Assembly: GCA_028865305.1 (NCBI GenBank)
Contig: JAGWKM010000004.1
Location: forward strand, 1 to 52,124
Direction of reading: 5' to 3'
DNA from: Patescibacteria group bacterium
Lineage (GTDB): Bacteria; Patescibacteriota; Minisyncoccia; UBA6257; 2-01-FULL-56-20
Length of the DNA stretch: 52,124 nt
Under the pieces are notes generated by a model. That model was not told where the DNA came from and did no database searches. It saw only the letters and a list, made by a program, of their open reading frames with translations. Position numbers and translations under genes: made by a program. Positions 6,718-14,427 of this stretch are shown piece by piece (positions within the stretch are counted from its first letter, which is position 1; the number at the start of each line of letters is the position of its first letter).

Positions 6718-8037
6718 ATGAAAAAAACGAAGAAACGGGCGTCCGGTGGCGGTTCCAGGAAGCAGGAAAAATTCCAACCTTTATCGGCCAATGTCAAGGT
6801 TATTGGCGTCGGCGGCGGGGGCGGCAATGCGGTGGCGCGGATGGCAAAAAATTTCGTCCGCGGCGTGGACTTCATCGCGATCAACACGGATCACCAGGAT
6901 CTGGACCATTGCGAGGTAAAGCAAAAACTGTATATCGGCAAAAATCTGACGCGCGGCCTCGGTACCGGCATGAATCCGGACCTCGGCAGGCAAGCGGCCG
7001 AGGAAAACCGTTCGGAAATTTCAGAGGCGGTGCAGGGCGCCGATCTGGTTTTCCTGGCGGGCGGTTTGGGCGGGGGTACGGCGACCGGCGGACTGCCGAT
7101 CGTTGCGGAAGCGGCGAAGCAGGCGGGGGCGCTCACGATCGCGGTCGTCACGAAGCCGTTCGCGTTCGAAGGGACCCAGCGCGAGCGGATTGCGGCCGAA
7201 GGGTTGATGAAATTGAAAGACAAAGTTGACGCGCTGATCGTCGTTCCGAATGACCGTATTTTCACGGTTATCAGTAAAGACACGCCGGTCCTCAAGGCGT
7301 TTGAAGCGATCGATGAAGTATTGCGGAATGCGCTGAAGGGCCTCGTCGAGATCATCGCGATGCCGGGCATCATCAACGTCGATTTCGCGGACGTGAAGAA
7401 CATCATGCAGGACGCGGGCGTGACGATCATCGGGGTCGGCGCGGCGAGCGGGCAAGATCGCGCGGTTGCCGCTGTGAACGCTTCGCTCCATTCACCGCTT
7501 CTCGAAACGTCGGCCGAAGGCGCGAAAGCGGTGCTCTTGGGCATTTCAGGCGGGCGCGATTTGAAGATGACGGAGATCAACGATGCGGCGAAGCTCGTGG
7601 CGCAGACGGCAGATCCGGGCGCGCGCATCATCTTTGGCGCTTACTATGACCGGAACCTCAAGCCGAACCAGGTGAAGATCACGCTCGTAGCGACCGGTTT
7701 CAACGGCAGCCAGCCGAACATGCTCTTCGGCGCGGGCAATCATTACAGCGAACGGCAGGCGATTTTCGGCCGGCCGTCGGTGATCAATGGTGACATGCCG
7801 ATGCCGAATAAGAAGGTGAACGTGCCGGTCGTGCCGAGCGAGCCGGTGAATGCGGCTGGCGGGTCAAGCCAGAAAGGGAAATTGAGCGAGGTGGACGCGT
7901 TGGCATTCAGCTCGACGGTGGGGAAGAGTTCGCTGTCGATTGACGACAAAAAAGCGAAGGCGATCAATACAAACAAGGAAAAAGATAAGGATGACTCGTG
8001 GGATATTCCGGCGTTCTTGCGGCGGAGGAAGCGGTAG
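6718..8037 (+). CDS. ftsZ: Cell division protein FtsZ
   Basis: Tubulin-like GTPase forming the Z-ring. N-terminal VKVIGVGGGGGNAVARM and NTDHQDLDH bind nucleotide; the T7 loop region is NVDFADVKNIM. The tubulin signature normally GGGTGTG reads GGGTATG here (about residues 118-124), a Gly-to-Ala change in the phosphate loop. The C-terminal peptide WDIPAFLRRRKR is the FtsA-binding tail. The frame opens at 6670, but ATG 6718 gives the usual short basic extension. Length 439 residues. Confidence 0.93.
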   Translation: MKKTKKRASGGGSRKQEKFQPLSANVKVIGVGGGGGNAVARMAKNFVRGVDFIAINTDHQDLDHCEVKQKLYIGKNLTRGLGTGMNPDLGRQAAEENRSEISEAVQGADLVFLAGGLGGGTATGGLPIVAEAAKQAGALTIAVVTKPFAFEGTQRERIAAEGLMKLKDKVDALIVVPNDRIFTVISKDTPVLKAFEAIDEVLRNALKGLVEIIAMPGIINVDFADVKNIMQDAGVTIIGVGAASGQDRAVAAVNASLHSPLLETSAEGAKAVLLGISGGRDLKMTEINDAAKLVAQTADPGARIIFGAYYDRNLKPNQVKITLVATGFNGSQPNMLFGAGNHYSERQAIFGRPSVINGDMPMPNKKVNVPVVPSEPVNAAGGSSQKGKLSEVDALAFSSTVGKSSLSIDDKKAKAINTNKEKDKDDSWDIPAFLRRRKR

Positions 8038-8065
8038 GAACGGAATGGCTCCCGAAGCAGTTTGG

Positions 8066-8096
8066 CGGTCTCGTTTTTCGGGACCGTTTTTGTTTT
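8066..8096 (+). terminator. Terminator after ftsZ
   Basis: CGGTCTCG and CGGGACCG (one G-T pair) across a T5 loop, then TTTTTGTTTT. Confidence 0.8.
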
Positions 8097-8127
8097 GCGC
8101 CACAGTCGCCGGAGCTGGGCGTGATTT

Positions 8128-8164
8128 AAAAATAAAAATCCGCCTTTTGGCTTCGCAAAGGCGG
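8128..8164 (-). terminator. Terminator of the 71-aa minus-strand gene
   Basis: On the minus strand CCGCCTTT...AAAGGCGG is followed by ATTTTTATTTT. Confidence 0.75.
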
Positions 8165-8181
8165 CCGTTCTTCCTGTCAAT

Positions 8182-8397
8182 TTACCAGTCCGGCACGGGA
8201 TTGCGCAATTCTTCGCGAATGTGCTCCAGCTCTTGAGCCGTTATTGGTTGCCAGAGGTGGAAATGTGTGTTGAATTGCCACCAATTTTGTCCACACAAGG
8301 GGCAGATCCAAAGAAGGTCGTTGCAGCTTCCTCTCGGCGGGACAAAGGGCCGGCCGTCATAACTATGGCCGGCTTTTTCGTGGCACGAACATACCAT
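8182..8397 (-). CDS. Small zinc-binding protein of unknown function
   Basis: A 71-residue protein with Cys and His in zinc-ribbon spacing: CSCH near the N-terminus and CPLCGQNW about 30 residues later. I recognise no family. Evidence that it is a gene: Shine-Dalgarno GGGAGG 8-9 nt before the ATG, a TTGACC-N17-TAGTAT promoter upstream (minus strand, about 8407-8435), and a terminator right after the stop. It belongs to the Shine-Dalgarno class of accessory genes in this window. Confidence 0.65.
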   Translation of the reverse strand: MVCSCHEKAGHSYDGRPFVPPRGSCNDLLWICPLCGQNWWQFNTHFHLWQPITAQELEHIREELRNPVPDW

Positions 8398-8442
8398 ATG
8401 GCTTCCTCCCTAAAAGGATACTAATTCCATTCCGTGCTTCGG

Positions 8443-9495
8443 TCAAGATTCGTTTTCTTTTTCGGTTCCGTCAGCCAGCTTCTCCGGGTCGATTTTTTCA
8501 ATCCTTAAAATATCCTTTTCGATCTTCCCGAATTCCTTGCCGGCGGTTTGGTACGCATTCACGGTGGTCGTCAAATGGCCGCCGATTTTATCAAAATATT
8601 CTTCGTACCGCGCGAGATGCTTTTGCAGTTCGCCGACATTTTTCCGGATCTGCTCGGCTGACTTGTTGATCTGGATCTGCCGGATGCCCTGAAGCGCCAT
8701 TTGAAGGTAAGCGTAAAACGTGGTGGGGGAGACGGGATAGACGCGCTTTTCGGCGGCGTATTCAATGAGGTCGCGCCCGGCAGCGGAGCCGATCTTGTTG
8801 ATGAGCAAATCGTAATAGAGGGCTTCCGAGGGAATGAACATGAAGGCAAAGTCAACGGTGTCCTCGGCCGGTTTGATGTACTTCGAGGTTTCATCGATGC
8901 GGGTTTTGAGGTCGTCGCGCAATGCCGCCTCGCATCGTTTGCGGTCTTCATCGGAAAGCGTGCCGCCGGCGAGCCGGTTATAGTTTTCCAAGCTGAATTT
9001 CGAATCGATCGGAATGACGTGATCCTGGTAGAAAATCACCGCGTCGACTTTCGTGCCGTCGGCGAACGGATATTGCAGCTGGTACGTTCCCGGCGGGAGG
9101 ACGTTTTTCAGCACCGCGTCGAGGAAATATTCGCCCAAGACGCCGCGCTGCTTCGTGTTTTTTAGGATGTCATTCAGGTTCCGCAGCTGGTCGTTCAAAG
9201 TCGCGATTTGCTTCTGCCCTTCCGTGACTTTCGTAATTTCACCGGTTATTTCCTTTACAATCTGCACGCTCCGGTCCGACTGCGAGAGCATCGTTTTCAT
9301 GGAATCGCCCAAGCGGTCGTTCAGGGTTTTCGCGAGGTCGTCGATGCGGGCTTGGAGCTGCTTTTGTTGGTCCTGAACCTGGTTTTGGATGAGCAGGAAA
9401 GATTGTTGATCATCTTTCGGCTTCTGCGGCCGAAAAAGCTGCCAAAGGATTATGGCCAAAAAAAGGAGGATTATGACGAAAAGTGCGATATCCAT
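8443..9495 (-). CDS. rmuC: DNA recombination protein RmuC
   Basis: A membrane-anchored, nuclease-like protein that limits inverted-repeat recombination. There is one N-terminal TM helix (IALFVIILLFLAIILW), a coiled coil (about residues 35-110), then the PD-(D/E)XK-like core with RGVLGEYFL, KVDAVIFY and PIDSKFSLENY (about 118-170). At 350 residues it is on the short side. A weak -10 (TAAACT on the minus strand, 9502-9507) lies 6 nt before the ATG. A suppressor of inverted-repeat rearrangements is worth noting in a genome full of inverted repeats. Confidence 0.9.
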   Translation of the reverse strand: MDIALFVIILLFLAIILWQLFRPQKPKDDQQSFLLIQNQVQDQQKQLQARIDDLAKTLNDRLGDSMKTMLSQSDRSVQIVKEITGEITKVTEGQKQIATLNDQLRNLNDILKNTKQRGVLGEYFLDAVLKNVLPPGTYQLQYPFADGTKVDAVIFYQDHVIPIDSKFSLENYNRLAGGTLSDEDRKRCEAALRDDLKTRIDETSKYIKPAEDTVDFAFMFIPSEALYYDLLINKIGSAAGRDLIEYAAEKRVYPVSPTTFYAYLQMALQGIRQIQINKSAEQIRKNVGELQKHLARYEEYFDKIGGHLTTTVNAYQTAGKEFGKIEKDILRIEKIDPEKLADGTEKENES

Positions 9496-9525
9496 ACGAT
9501 TAGTTTAACATTTCGTAAAAATTTA

Positions 9526-9551
9526 AAGCCTAGCATCCGGATGCTGGGCTT
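9526..9551. repeat. Near-perfect 26-bp palindrome
   Basis: Arms AAGCC-AGCATCC and GGATGCT-GGCTT meet without a loop, with one internal mismatch pair. Upstream of rmuC on its minus strand. Confidence 0.7.
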
Positions 9552-9613
9552 GCGGAAGCTTCGACTGATGCCACACGGTCTAAACTAAACAAATCCTGAA
9601 CTTTCGAAGGACC

Positions 9614-9642
9614 AAAAATCCCCGATGCAATCGGGGATTTTT
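9614..9642 (-). terminator. Terminator of the RRM gene
   Basis: ATCCCCGAT and ATCGGGGAT with a 3-nt loop, A-run on one side and T-run on the other, so it can work on both strands. The minus-strand RRM gene ends 19 nt away. Confidence 0.8.
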
Positions 9643-9660
9643 GTCGATAATCCGTAAGGA

Positions 9661-9966
9661 CTACCAGCTCTGGCGGCCACCGCCATAACCACCGTTATCC
9701 GAACGGGGAGCGCGAGCTTCCATCGGGCGCGCCTCATTCACGGTGAGCTTCCGGCCACCGAAGTCCTTGCCGTTCCACGTTTCGATCGCTTTTTCAGCGT
9801 CGGCGTCATCCTTCATGGTGACGAAACCGAATCCGCGCGAGCGGCCGGTGATCTTATCCATGAGGATCGACGCTTCCTCGACTTCGCCGCACTGCGCAAA
9901 GGCATCGCGGAGTTCGTCGTTCGTGGTCGCGTACGGCAGGCCTCCTACATATAATTTTTTAGCCAT
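9661..9966 (-). CDS. RRM-type RNA-binding protein
   Basis: A single RNA-recognition motif protein like the cyanobacterial Rbp family. RNP2 is KLYVGGLPY (residues 4-12) and RNP1 is RGFGFVTM (about 44-51), with the aromatic residues that stack on RNA. The tail after residue 85 is Arg/Gly/Ser rich. Length 101 residues. In bacteria these proteins are often cold-regulated RNA chaperones; that role is inferred here. The gene has its own strong promoter about 185 nt upstream and a long structured leader, suggesting post-transcriptional control. Confidence 0.9.
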   Translation of the reverse strand: MAKKLYVGGLPYATTNDELRDAFAQCGEVEEASILMDKITGRSRGFGFVTMKDDADAEKAIETWNGKDFGGRKLTVNEARPMEARAPRSDNGGYGGGRQSW

Positions 9967-10149
9967 CTATTGACAGGGCTTTGAGTTTGGAGATCTGAGT
10001 TTTTGAATTTTATCCAACCTCGGAGCTCTAAGCCCTAATCTCTGATTCATTCCTGCAAGCACGACCTTACTTCCTTAATCTTCTTCCTTTTACCTGTCTC
10101 CGAAACCGAAGGCACGCAAACGAGGGAATACTAAAGAAACACTTACATT
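9967..10149 (-). promoter_or_regulatory. Long 5' leader of the RRM gene
   Basis: The predicted minus-strand leader is about 183 nt. Its last 65 nt can fold with AGGGCTT at the distal end pairing to AAGCCCT just before the start codon, plus an inner GAGGTTGGA/TCCAAACTC stem. The arms show 7-nt steps (GAGTTTG, GAGATCT, GAGTTTT). The start codon has no Shine-Dalgarno. Confidence 0.5.
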
Positions 10150-10155
10150 AAAGAT

Positions 10156-10185
10156 ATGATAGCATAGTCCTGGTATTTTTGTCAA
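10156..10185 (-). promoter_or_regulatory. Promoter of the RRM gene
   Basis: On the minus strand TTGACA (10185-10180), 18-nt spacer, TATCAT (10161-10156). Confidence 0.65.
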
Positions 10186-10224
10186 ATTTGGCCTAAATAA
10201 GCCGATTTTGCGATAATTCAAGCG

Positions 10225-11040
10225 ATGTATTCCGTTCAAAAATTCCAAAAAATCATTCGGGATTATTACCGCCAAAACGGCCGCAACCTGCCTTGGCGGC
10301 GGACGCGCGACCCGTATCGGATACTGGTTTCGGAAATCATGCTGCAGCAGACGCAGGTTGCGCGGGTGGAAGGATTTTACGAAAAGTTCATAAAACAATT
10401 TCCGGATTTTCAGGCGCTTGGCAAAGCAAGAACCGCGGACGTGCTCCGGGCTTGGCAGGGATTGGGTTACAATCGGCGTGCGCTCGCGCTGCAACGATTG
10501 GCGAAGATAGTCGTGAAATCTTACGATGGCGAATTGCCCAAAGAACGGAGAGCACTCGAATCATTGCCGGGCGTTGGTCCCTATACGGCCGGTGCCATCC
10601 GGGCATTTGCCTTTGATGAGCCGGACATATTCATCGAGACCAACATCCGGCGATTATTCATCCATTTTTTCTTTCCGCGGCGGCGCAAGGTGAAGGATGA
10701 CGAGATTAAAACGTTGCTCGAGGGCGCCATTTGCCATTTGCCATTTGCCATTCGCCATTTCTACTACGCGCTCATGGATTATGGCGCGATGCTCGGAGCG
10801 ACGGAGAAGAAAAACCCGAACCGGCGGAGCGCGCATTATGCGAAGCAGTCCAAGTTCACCGGTTCCGACCGCGAACTGCGCGGGAAGATTTTGCGGTTGA
10901 TTTTGGAGCGGAAGAGGATTCCGAACGAGGAACTCGCAGAAATTTTCCCGATACCCAAAATCCGCCTTGCAAAAATCACCGACGGCATGGCGAAAGAAGG
11001 TTTCATTTCAAAAACCGGACTTTTTTTATCCCAAATTTGA
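10225..11040 (+). CDS. mutY: MutY-like A/G-specific adenine glycosylase lacking the Fe-S cluster
   Basis: A HhH-GPD DNA glycosylase that would remove adenine opposite 8-oxoG. The catalytic Glu lies in VSEIMLQQTQV (about residues 34-44) and the helix-hairpin-helix in LPGVGPYTAGAI (about 114-125). Two departures from E. coli MutY: the catalytic Asp position reads IETN (Glu), and the four C-terminal Cys that bind [4Fe-4S] are missing, with MDYGAMLGATEKKNPNRR in their place. The MutT-like C-terminal domain is also absent (271 residues). Five GCCATTT units are inserted at 10726-10760. GATAAT is 7 nt before the ATG. Confidence 0.85.
   Translation: MYSVQKFQKIIRDYYRQNGRNLPWRRTRDPYRILVSEIMLQQTQVARVEGFYEKFIKQFPDFQALGKARTADVLRAWQGLGYNRRALALQRLAKIVVKSYDGELPKERRALESLPGVGPYTAGAIRAFAFDEPDIFIETNIRRLFIHFFFPRRRKVKDDEIKTLLEGAICHLPFAIRHFYYALMDYGAMLGATEKKNPNRRSAHYAKQSKFTGSDRELRGKILRLILERKRIPNEELAEIFPIPKIRLAKITDGMAKEGFISKTGLFLSQI
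10726..10760. repeat. Five GCCATTT units inside mutY
   Basis: Five tandem heptamers (the fourth has GCCATTC). They encode AICHLPFAIRHF between the barrel helices and the YYALMDYG segment. Confidence 0.9.
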
Positions 11041-11045
11041 CCAGT

Positions 11046-11077
11046 GTTCGTTATTGGACGGCCGTCCAATAACGAAC
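11046..11077. repeat. Perfect 32-bp loopless palindrome
   Basis: Each strand reads the same; the arm is GTTCGTTATTGGACGG. It lies between the mutY stop and the rnhB start and could act as a terminator or a protein-binding site. Confidence 0.85.
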
Positions 11078-11092
11078 CGTATCACTATTTTT

Positions 11093-11722
11093 ATGAAATC
11101 CAGGCAAAAATTCATTATCGGCATCGACGAAGTTGGCCGCGGGGCGCTTGCCGGGCCGGTGGTGGTCGCGGCCGCCGCAGTAGCGGCAAATTTTAAAACA
11201 CAAGGCACCAGGCACAAGTTAGGAATGCTCCGTGATTCGAAAAAACTTACACAGAAGCAGCGCGAAGCTTGGTTCGCATACCTAAAGGGACACCCGGGGA
11301 TCGGCTTTGCGGTGGCGCGCATCTACCCGCGCGGCATCGAACGACTGAACATTTCGAGCGCTGCAAATTTGGCCGCGAAGCGTGCGTGTAAACGTTTGAT
11401 TTCCGTCCTCCGTCCTCCGTCCTCCGTCGCAAGAATTTACCTCGACGGCGGACTGTTCTTAGGGAGCAAGCAAAGCCAGCCGCCGAACGCCGCCACCCTT
11501 GTGAAGGGTGATGAAAAAATTACCGCCATCAAGATTGCTTCAATCATCGCCAAAGTCCACCGCGACCGGCTTATGTGCCGCCTGGCGAAAAAATATGCCG
11601 CGTACGGTTTTGATATTCATAAGGGTTATGGCACAAAAAATCATTACGCAGCATTGAAAAAATTCGGCATTTCCGCAGTCCACCGAAAAACGTTTTGTAA
11701 TTTTGACGTGAAAGCTAAATAA
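11093..11722 (+). CDS. rnhB: Ribonuclease HII
   Basis: Removes RNA from RNA-DNA hybrids. Catalytic blocks are present: GIDEVGRGALAGPVVV (residues 9-24, first Asp-Glu), IYLDGG (about 116-121) and IASIIAKVHRD (about 143-153). C-terminal YGFDIHKGYGTKNHY is typical. The 209-residue product contains two heptamer segments: CACAAGG-type (11199-11219) and CGTCCTC-type (11404-11428, reading RPPSSV). Both lie in loops between conserved blocks. The longer frame from 10967 overlaps mutY; ATG 11093 gives the family N-terminus. Confidence 0.92.
   Translation: MKSRQKFIIGIDEVGRGALAGPVVVAAAAVAANFKTQGTRHKLGMLRDSKKLTQKQREAWFAYLKGHPGIGFAVARIYPRGIERLNISSAANLAAKRACKRLISVLRPPSSVARIYLDGGLFLGSKQSQPPNAATLVKGDEKITAIKIASIIAKVHRDRLMCRLAKKYAAYGFDIHKGYGTKNHYAALKKFGISAVHRKTFCNFDVKAK
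11199..11219. repeat. Three CACAAGG-type heptamers inside rnhB
   Basis: CACAAGG, CACCAGG, CACAAGT in tandem. Confidence 0.6.
11404..11428. repeat. CGTCCTC heptamers inside rnhB
   Basis: Three exact CGTCCTC units plus a partial fourth, in frame within rnhB. Confidence 0.85.
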
Positions 11723-11731
11723 GAGTATCTT
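11703..11731 (+). promoter_or_regulatory. Promoter of the 141-aa gene
   Basis: TTGACG (11703-11708), 17 nt, TATCTT (11726-11731), inside the 3' end of rnhB. Confidence 0.5.
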
Positions 11732-11747
11732 TGGGGCAGGCGTTTTT

Positions 11748-12173
11748 ATGTCAAAAACAATGACAGTTGGCGTGGTGCCAATCCAGCATTGGCATTATAT
11801 GGCGTCCATGGCTGAGATGAATTTTGAAGATGTAGCAAGGGGAGTTTTCGGCCCTGGAGATTTCCCGCGCGGTATAGCGACAGATATTTCAAATTTTTTT
11901 GACTCTGTTGCCGAAGCGATCTACCAAAAGCTTTTTGGTATTGTTCCGTCGAACCCTCCGGCCAGCCTGCAAAATTATATCTATGCAAAAGACGCACTCG
12001 GCAATTCGATGATTCCACCCGGTATTTTCCAGATATCAGACGCGGCAATTATCCTGTTGCTTTTCATCGAGTTCTTTCGGCACGCACGTTGCGGTGGGTT
12101 CACCCCGGAATCAAGAGAGATGGCGGGTCGCTTGTCTGTTTTTTTTGGATCGCTTGCACGCATGGCGCAATAA
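11748..12173 (+). CDS. Hypothetical protein, 141 aa, one likely membrane helix
   Basis: No family recognised. The sequence has a soluble N-terminal part and one hydrophobic stretch, ISDAAIILLLFIEFF (about residues 95-109), followed by basic residues. A promoter precedes it, GGGGCAGG may serve as a weak Shine-Dalgarno, and a terminator follows, so it looks like a single-gene unit. The opposite-strand frame over the same region has none of these signals. Confidence 0.55.
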   Translation: MSKTMTVGVVPIQHWHYMASMAEMNFEDVARGVFGPGDFPRGIATDISNFFDSVAEAIYQKLFGIVPSNPPASLQNYIYAKDALGNSMIPPGIFQISDAAIILLLFIEFFRHARCGGFTPESREMAGRLSVFFGSLARMAQ

Positions 12174-12186
12174 TCAGAAGTGGGTT

Positions 12187-12215
12187 TGGGGGCGAACAGC
12201 CCCATTTTTATTTTG
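12187..12215 (+). terminator. Terminator after the 141-aa gene
   Basis: GGGGC, five-nt loop GAACA, GCCCC, then ATTTTTATTTT. Confidence 0.8.
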
Positions 12216-12216
12216 T

Positions 12217-12245
12217 TTGACTTTTTAAGAAAGAAAAAGTAGAAT
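12217..12245 (+). promoter_or_regulatory. rpmF-nusB promoter
   Basis: TTGACT (12217-12222), 17 nt, TAGAAT (12240-12245). The transcript would start about 60 nt before rpmF. Confidence 0.7.
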
Positions 12246-12278
12246 ATAACAACATCAGGCAAGTTGATCGAACCCCTT

Positions 12279-12307
12279 TATACTTTATACTTAATACTTT
12301 ATACTTT
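12279..12307. repeat. TTATACT heptamers in the rpmF leader
   Basis: TTATACT, TTATACT, TAATACT, TTATACT in tandem, ending a few bases before the rpmF ATG. Confidence 0.75.
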
Positions 12308-12312
12308 TTCTT

Positions 12313-12465
12313 ATGGGTGGCGTACCGGTAAAACATCATACAAAAGGCAAAGTGGGCCGGCGGCGGTCGCATTTGGCTATGAAAAAGCAGCGGTTGTTTG
12401 TCTGTAAAAATTGCGGAGCGCCGAAGCTGGCCCACCGGGTTTGCCCTCAGTGCGGGGCGAAATAA
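12313..12465 (+). CDS. rpmF: 50S ribosomal protein bL32
   Basis: A 50-residue ribosomal protein. It begins [20 protein letters not shown], close to the family start, followed by the zinc-ribbon half [18 protein letters not shown] with four Cys. The stop TAA is at 12463-12465. The ATG lies directly after a heptamer array with no Shine-Dalgarno. nusB follows after 28 nt and is presumably co-transcribed. Confidence 0.92.
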   Translation: MGGVPVKHHTKGKVGRRRSHLAMKKQRLFVCKNCGAPKLAHRVCPQCGAK

Positions 12466-12493
12466 GCGGGGCAGCGATTCGTTCTTTAACCCA

Positions 12494-12925
12494 ATGGCCA
12501 CCAGGCACTTAATACGAACCGTCATCCTCCAAACTCTCTACGAGTGGGACTTCTACGCGCACCGGCACGACGTTACCGAAATCCTTGAGCGGAACCTGGC
12601 GGAATTTGCGCCGGGAATCGATGAGCCTGAATTTGCCTGGAAAATTTTGAAGGGCGTCATTGAACATCTGGCGGAAATAGACGAGATCCTGCGCAAAGCC
12701 GCGCCGGAATGGCCGCTCGAGAAGATTGCGATCATCGACCGGAATATCCTGCGCATCGGCCTTTACGAACTGTTATTCGCAGACCGGAACGAAGTTCCGC
12801 CAAAAGTCGCCATCAACGAAGCCATCGAGCTTGCAAAAAATTACGGCGGCCCGAATACGCCAAGGTTCGTGAATGGGGTGCTCGGGACTATTTACAGGCA
12901 ATTGGAGCAACCCGCGGAGAAATAA
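12494..12925 (+). CDS. nusB: Transcription antitermination factor NusB
   Basis: All-helical protein that binds boxA RNA with NusE during rRNA transcription. [19 protein letters not shown] is the family N-terminus; [15 protein letters not shown] and the C-terminal [13 protein letters not shown] are diagnostic. At 143 residues it is normal. ATG 12494 (CCAATGG) is preferred to the upstream in-frame start at 12398, which lies inside rpmF. Confidence 0.92.
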   Translation: MATRHLIRTVILQTLYEWDFYAHRHDVTEILERNLAEFAPGIDEPEFAWKILKGVIEHLAEIDEILRKAAPEWPLEKIAIIDRNILRIGLYELLFADRNEVPPKVAINEAIELAKNYGGPNTPRFVNGVLGTIYRQLEQPAEK

Positions 12926-12963
12926 TTATTTTTGTCATTCCGAGCCATGCGAGGAATCACAGC

Positions 12964-13079
12964 TAAAAATTACTAATATCTAATTAATAATTAATAGCGA
13001 ATATCCGATCGAAAATACCCGTTGAACGTTCGAGCGTGAGGCATTCGTTATTAATTAAAATTATTAATTAGGAATTTTC
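12964..13079. repeat. Diverged TAATTAATA-family element before rnc
   Basis: Same arm pattern as other copies but with a different centre. It is nested between the halves of another repeat: GTCATTCCGAG...GAGGAATC on the left and GATCCTTCGCG...CAGGATGACA on the right. Confidence 0.8.
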
Positions 13080-13122
13080 AGGCAAGATCCTTCGCGTTGC
13101 TCAGGATGACAGGGAAATCCTC

Positions 13123-13806
13123 ATGGATTTTACTGACCTAGAACGGAAAATCGGCATTCAATTCAAAAATCAGGACCTGTTAACCGAGGCGCTGACCCAT
13201 CGGTCATATTTGAACGAATTCCCAAAATGGAATCTGCCGCACAATGAACGCCTCGAATACCTGGGCGACGCGGTTTTGGAACTGCTCGTGAGCGAGGAGC
13301 TCTTTGGGCGGTTCAAAAATTATCCGGAAGGGAAGCTCACGGTGCTGCGCGCGGCACTCGTGAATTACCAGATTTTGGCAAAAGTGGCGGAGAGCATGGA
13401 CCTGCAGGATTTCATTTTGATGTCGCGGGGCGAAAAGAAGGATACCGGCCGCGCGCGCGAGGTCATTTTGGCGAACGCGATGGAAGCGCTGATCGGCGCG
13501 GTTTATTTGGACCAAGGATTTGAAAAGACGAGCGCATTCGTCAAGGCATTCGTGATGAAGAATCTGGAGGAGGTGCTGAAGACGAAGAGCTACAAGGATG
13601 CGAAAAGCGAGCTGCAGGAGATCATCCAGGAAAAATTGAAAGTGACGCCGACCTACCAGGTGCGTGGCGAGGAGGGCCCGGCGCACAAGCGGATATTCCG
13701 GATGGGCGTGTATTTCGGCGGGAAACTGATTGCGGAAGGGGAGGGGCCGTCGAAGCAGGAAGCGGAGATCGAGGCGGCAAAAAATGCGCTGAAGAAATAT
13801 AAATAG
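13123..13806 (+). CDS. rnc: Ribonuclease III
   Basis: Double-strand-specific RNase for rRNA and mRNA processing. The signature NERLEYLGDAVLELLVSE (residues 40-57) holds the catalytic Glu and Asp; ANAMEALIGAVYLDQG (about 120-135) provides the second metal-binding acidic set. The C-terminal dsRBD starts near residue 157 and has GPSKQEAEIEAAKNAL. 227 residues, normal. It is followed 2 nt after the stop by an unusually long perfect hairpin, a possible substrate for its own product. Confidence 0.94.
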   Translation: MDFTDLERKIGIQFKNQDLLTEALTHRSYLNEFPKWNLPHNERLEYLGDAVLELLVSEELFGRFKNYPEGKLTVLRAALVNYQILAKVAESMDLQDFILMSRGEKKDTGRAREVILANAMEALIGAVYLDQGFEKTSAFVKAFVMKNLEEVLKTKSYKDAKSELQEIIQEKLKVTPTYQVRGEEGPAHKRIFRMGVYFGGKLIAEGEGPSKQEAEIEAAKNALKKYK

Positions 13807-13807
13807 G

Positions 13808-13879
13808 GGCAAACAGCAAAACGTTCTCTTGAAAACAGCTGGGATTTACTCTTTTCAAGAGAACGTTTTGCTGTTTGCC
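13808..13879 (+). promoter_or_regulatory. 28-bp perfect hairpin directly after rnc
   Basis: Bases 13808-13835 and 13852-13879 are exact reverse complements (28 bp) with a 16-nt loop. No T-run follows, so it is not a standard terminator. In RNA this is a long perfect duplex of the kind RNase III cuts. Confidence 0.8.
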
Positions 13880-13987
13880 GTTCTCGCCGCCCTGCGGAAG
13901 TATTTTTCTGTCATTCCGGGTAGTTATAAAAAATTCGAATCCATTTTCTTATTTAGTTAAATAAGCAAATAGTTTCAAAATAAACGA

Positions 13988-14028
13988 AACCCGCCAAGCG
14001 ACGGGATCGTTTCGCCGTCGGGCGGGTT
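13988..14028 (-). terminator. Terminator of the small lipoprotein gene
   Basis: On the minus strand AACCCGCC...GGCGGGTT with an inner GACGG/CCGTC stem, then TTCGTTTATTTTG. Confidence 0.65.
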
Positions 14029-14035
14029 GGTGCTA

Positions 14036-14227
14036 TCACTTCGGCGTTTCCTTTTGGGGCGCCCCGCTAGGATTGCTTCTCATGCAGGCCGCACTTCGCA
14101 TCCCGAAGCAGAGCGAAATGAGCGCGAATGATAGAGCATTTGCCGAATCTTGATAGGCGTAAAATGTACCGCTAGCGCACGCTGAAAACAGGGCGACTAT
14201 AAAACAAATTTCACGTTCCATTTTCAT
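14036..14227 (-). CDS. Small putative lipoprotein, 63 aa
   Basis: Unknown function. The N-terminus MKMEREICFIVALFSACAS has a short hydrophobic stretch ending in a lipobox-like FSAC, so lipid attachment at Cys17 is possible. The start at 14227 is fixed by AGAGGT upstream and by a consensus promoter (TTGACA, 17 nt, TACAAT; 14273 to 14245 on the minus strand). A terminator follows. Everything points to a real, well-expressed small gene. Confidence 0.65.
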   Translation of the reverse strand: MKMEREICFIVALFSACASGTFYAYQDSANALSFALISLCFGMRSAACMRSNPSGAPQKETPK

Positions 14228-14244
14228 ACACACCTCTGGTTCAT

Positions 14245-14273
14245 ATTGTAGCATCTGTATATCATCCTGTCAA
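14245..14273 (-). promoter_or_regulatory. Promoter of the small lipoprotein gene
   Basis: Minus strand: TTGACA (14273-14268), 17 nt, TACAAT (14250-14245). One of the best consensus promoters in the window. Confidence 0.75.
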
Positions 14274-14343
14274 CTCCCGCAAAACCCCTGAAAATGCTAT
14301 CATTTTAGGTATTGAAGTACGGAATAGATAGGAAATGGCGTCC

Positions 14344-14427
14344 ATTCTCCATTCTCCATTCTCCATTCTCCATTCTCCATTCTCCATTCTCCATTCTCCA
14401 TTCTCCATTCTCCATTCTCCATTCTCC
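14344..14427. repeat. Twelve perfect ATTCTCC units before smc
   Basis: 84 bp of uninterrupted heptamers that end exactly at the smc ATG (14428). An upstream ATG at 14335 is in frame, so the array could be translated as a periodic hydrophobic leader. I consider that unlikely. Confidence 0.95.

Noticed and set aside
14335-14427. Translation of smc from the upstream ATG through the heptamer array
   Set aside because: The resulting 31 residues are pure repeat; the SMC family start is at 14428. Kept only as a switching hypothesis.
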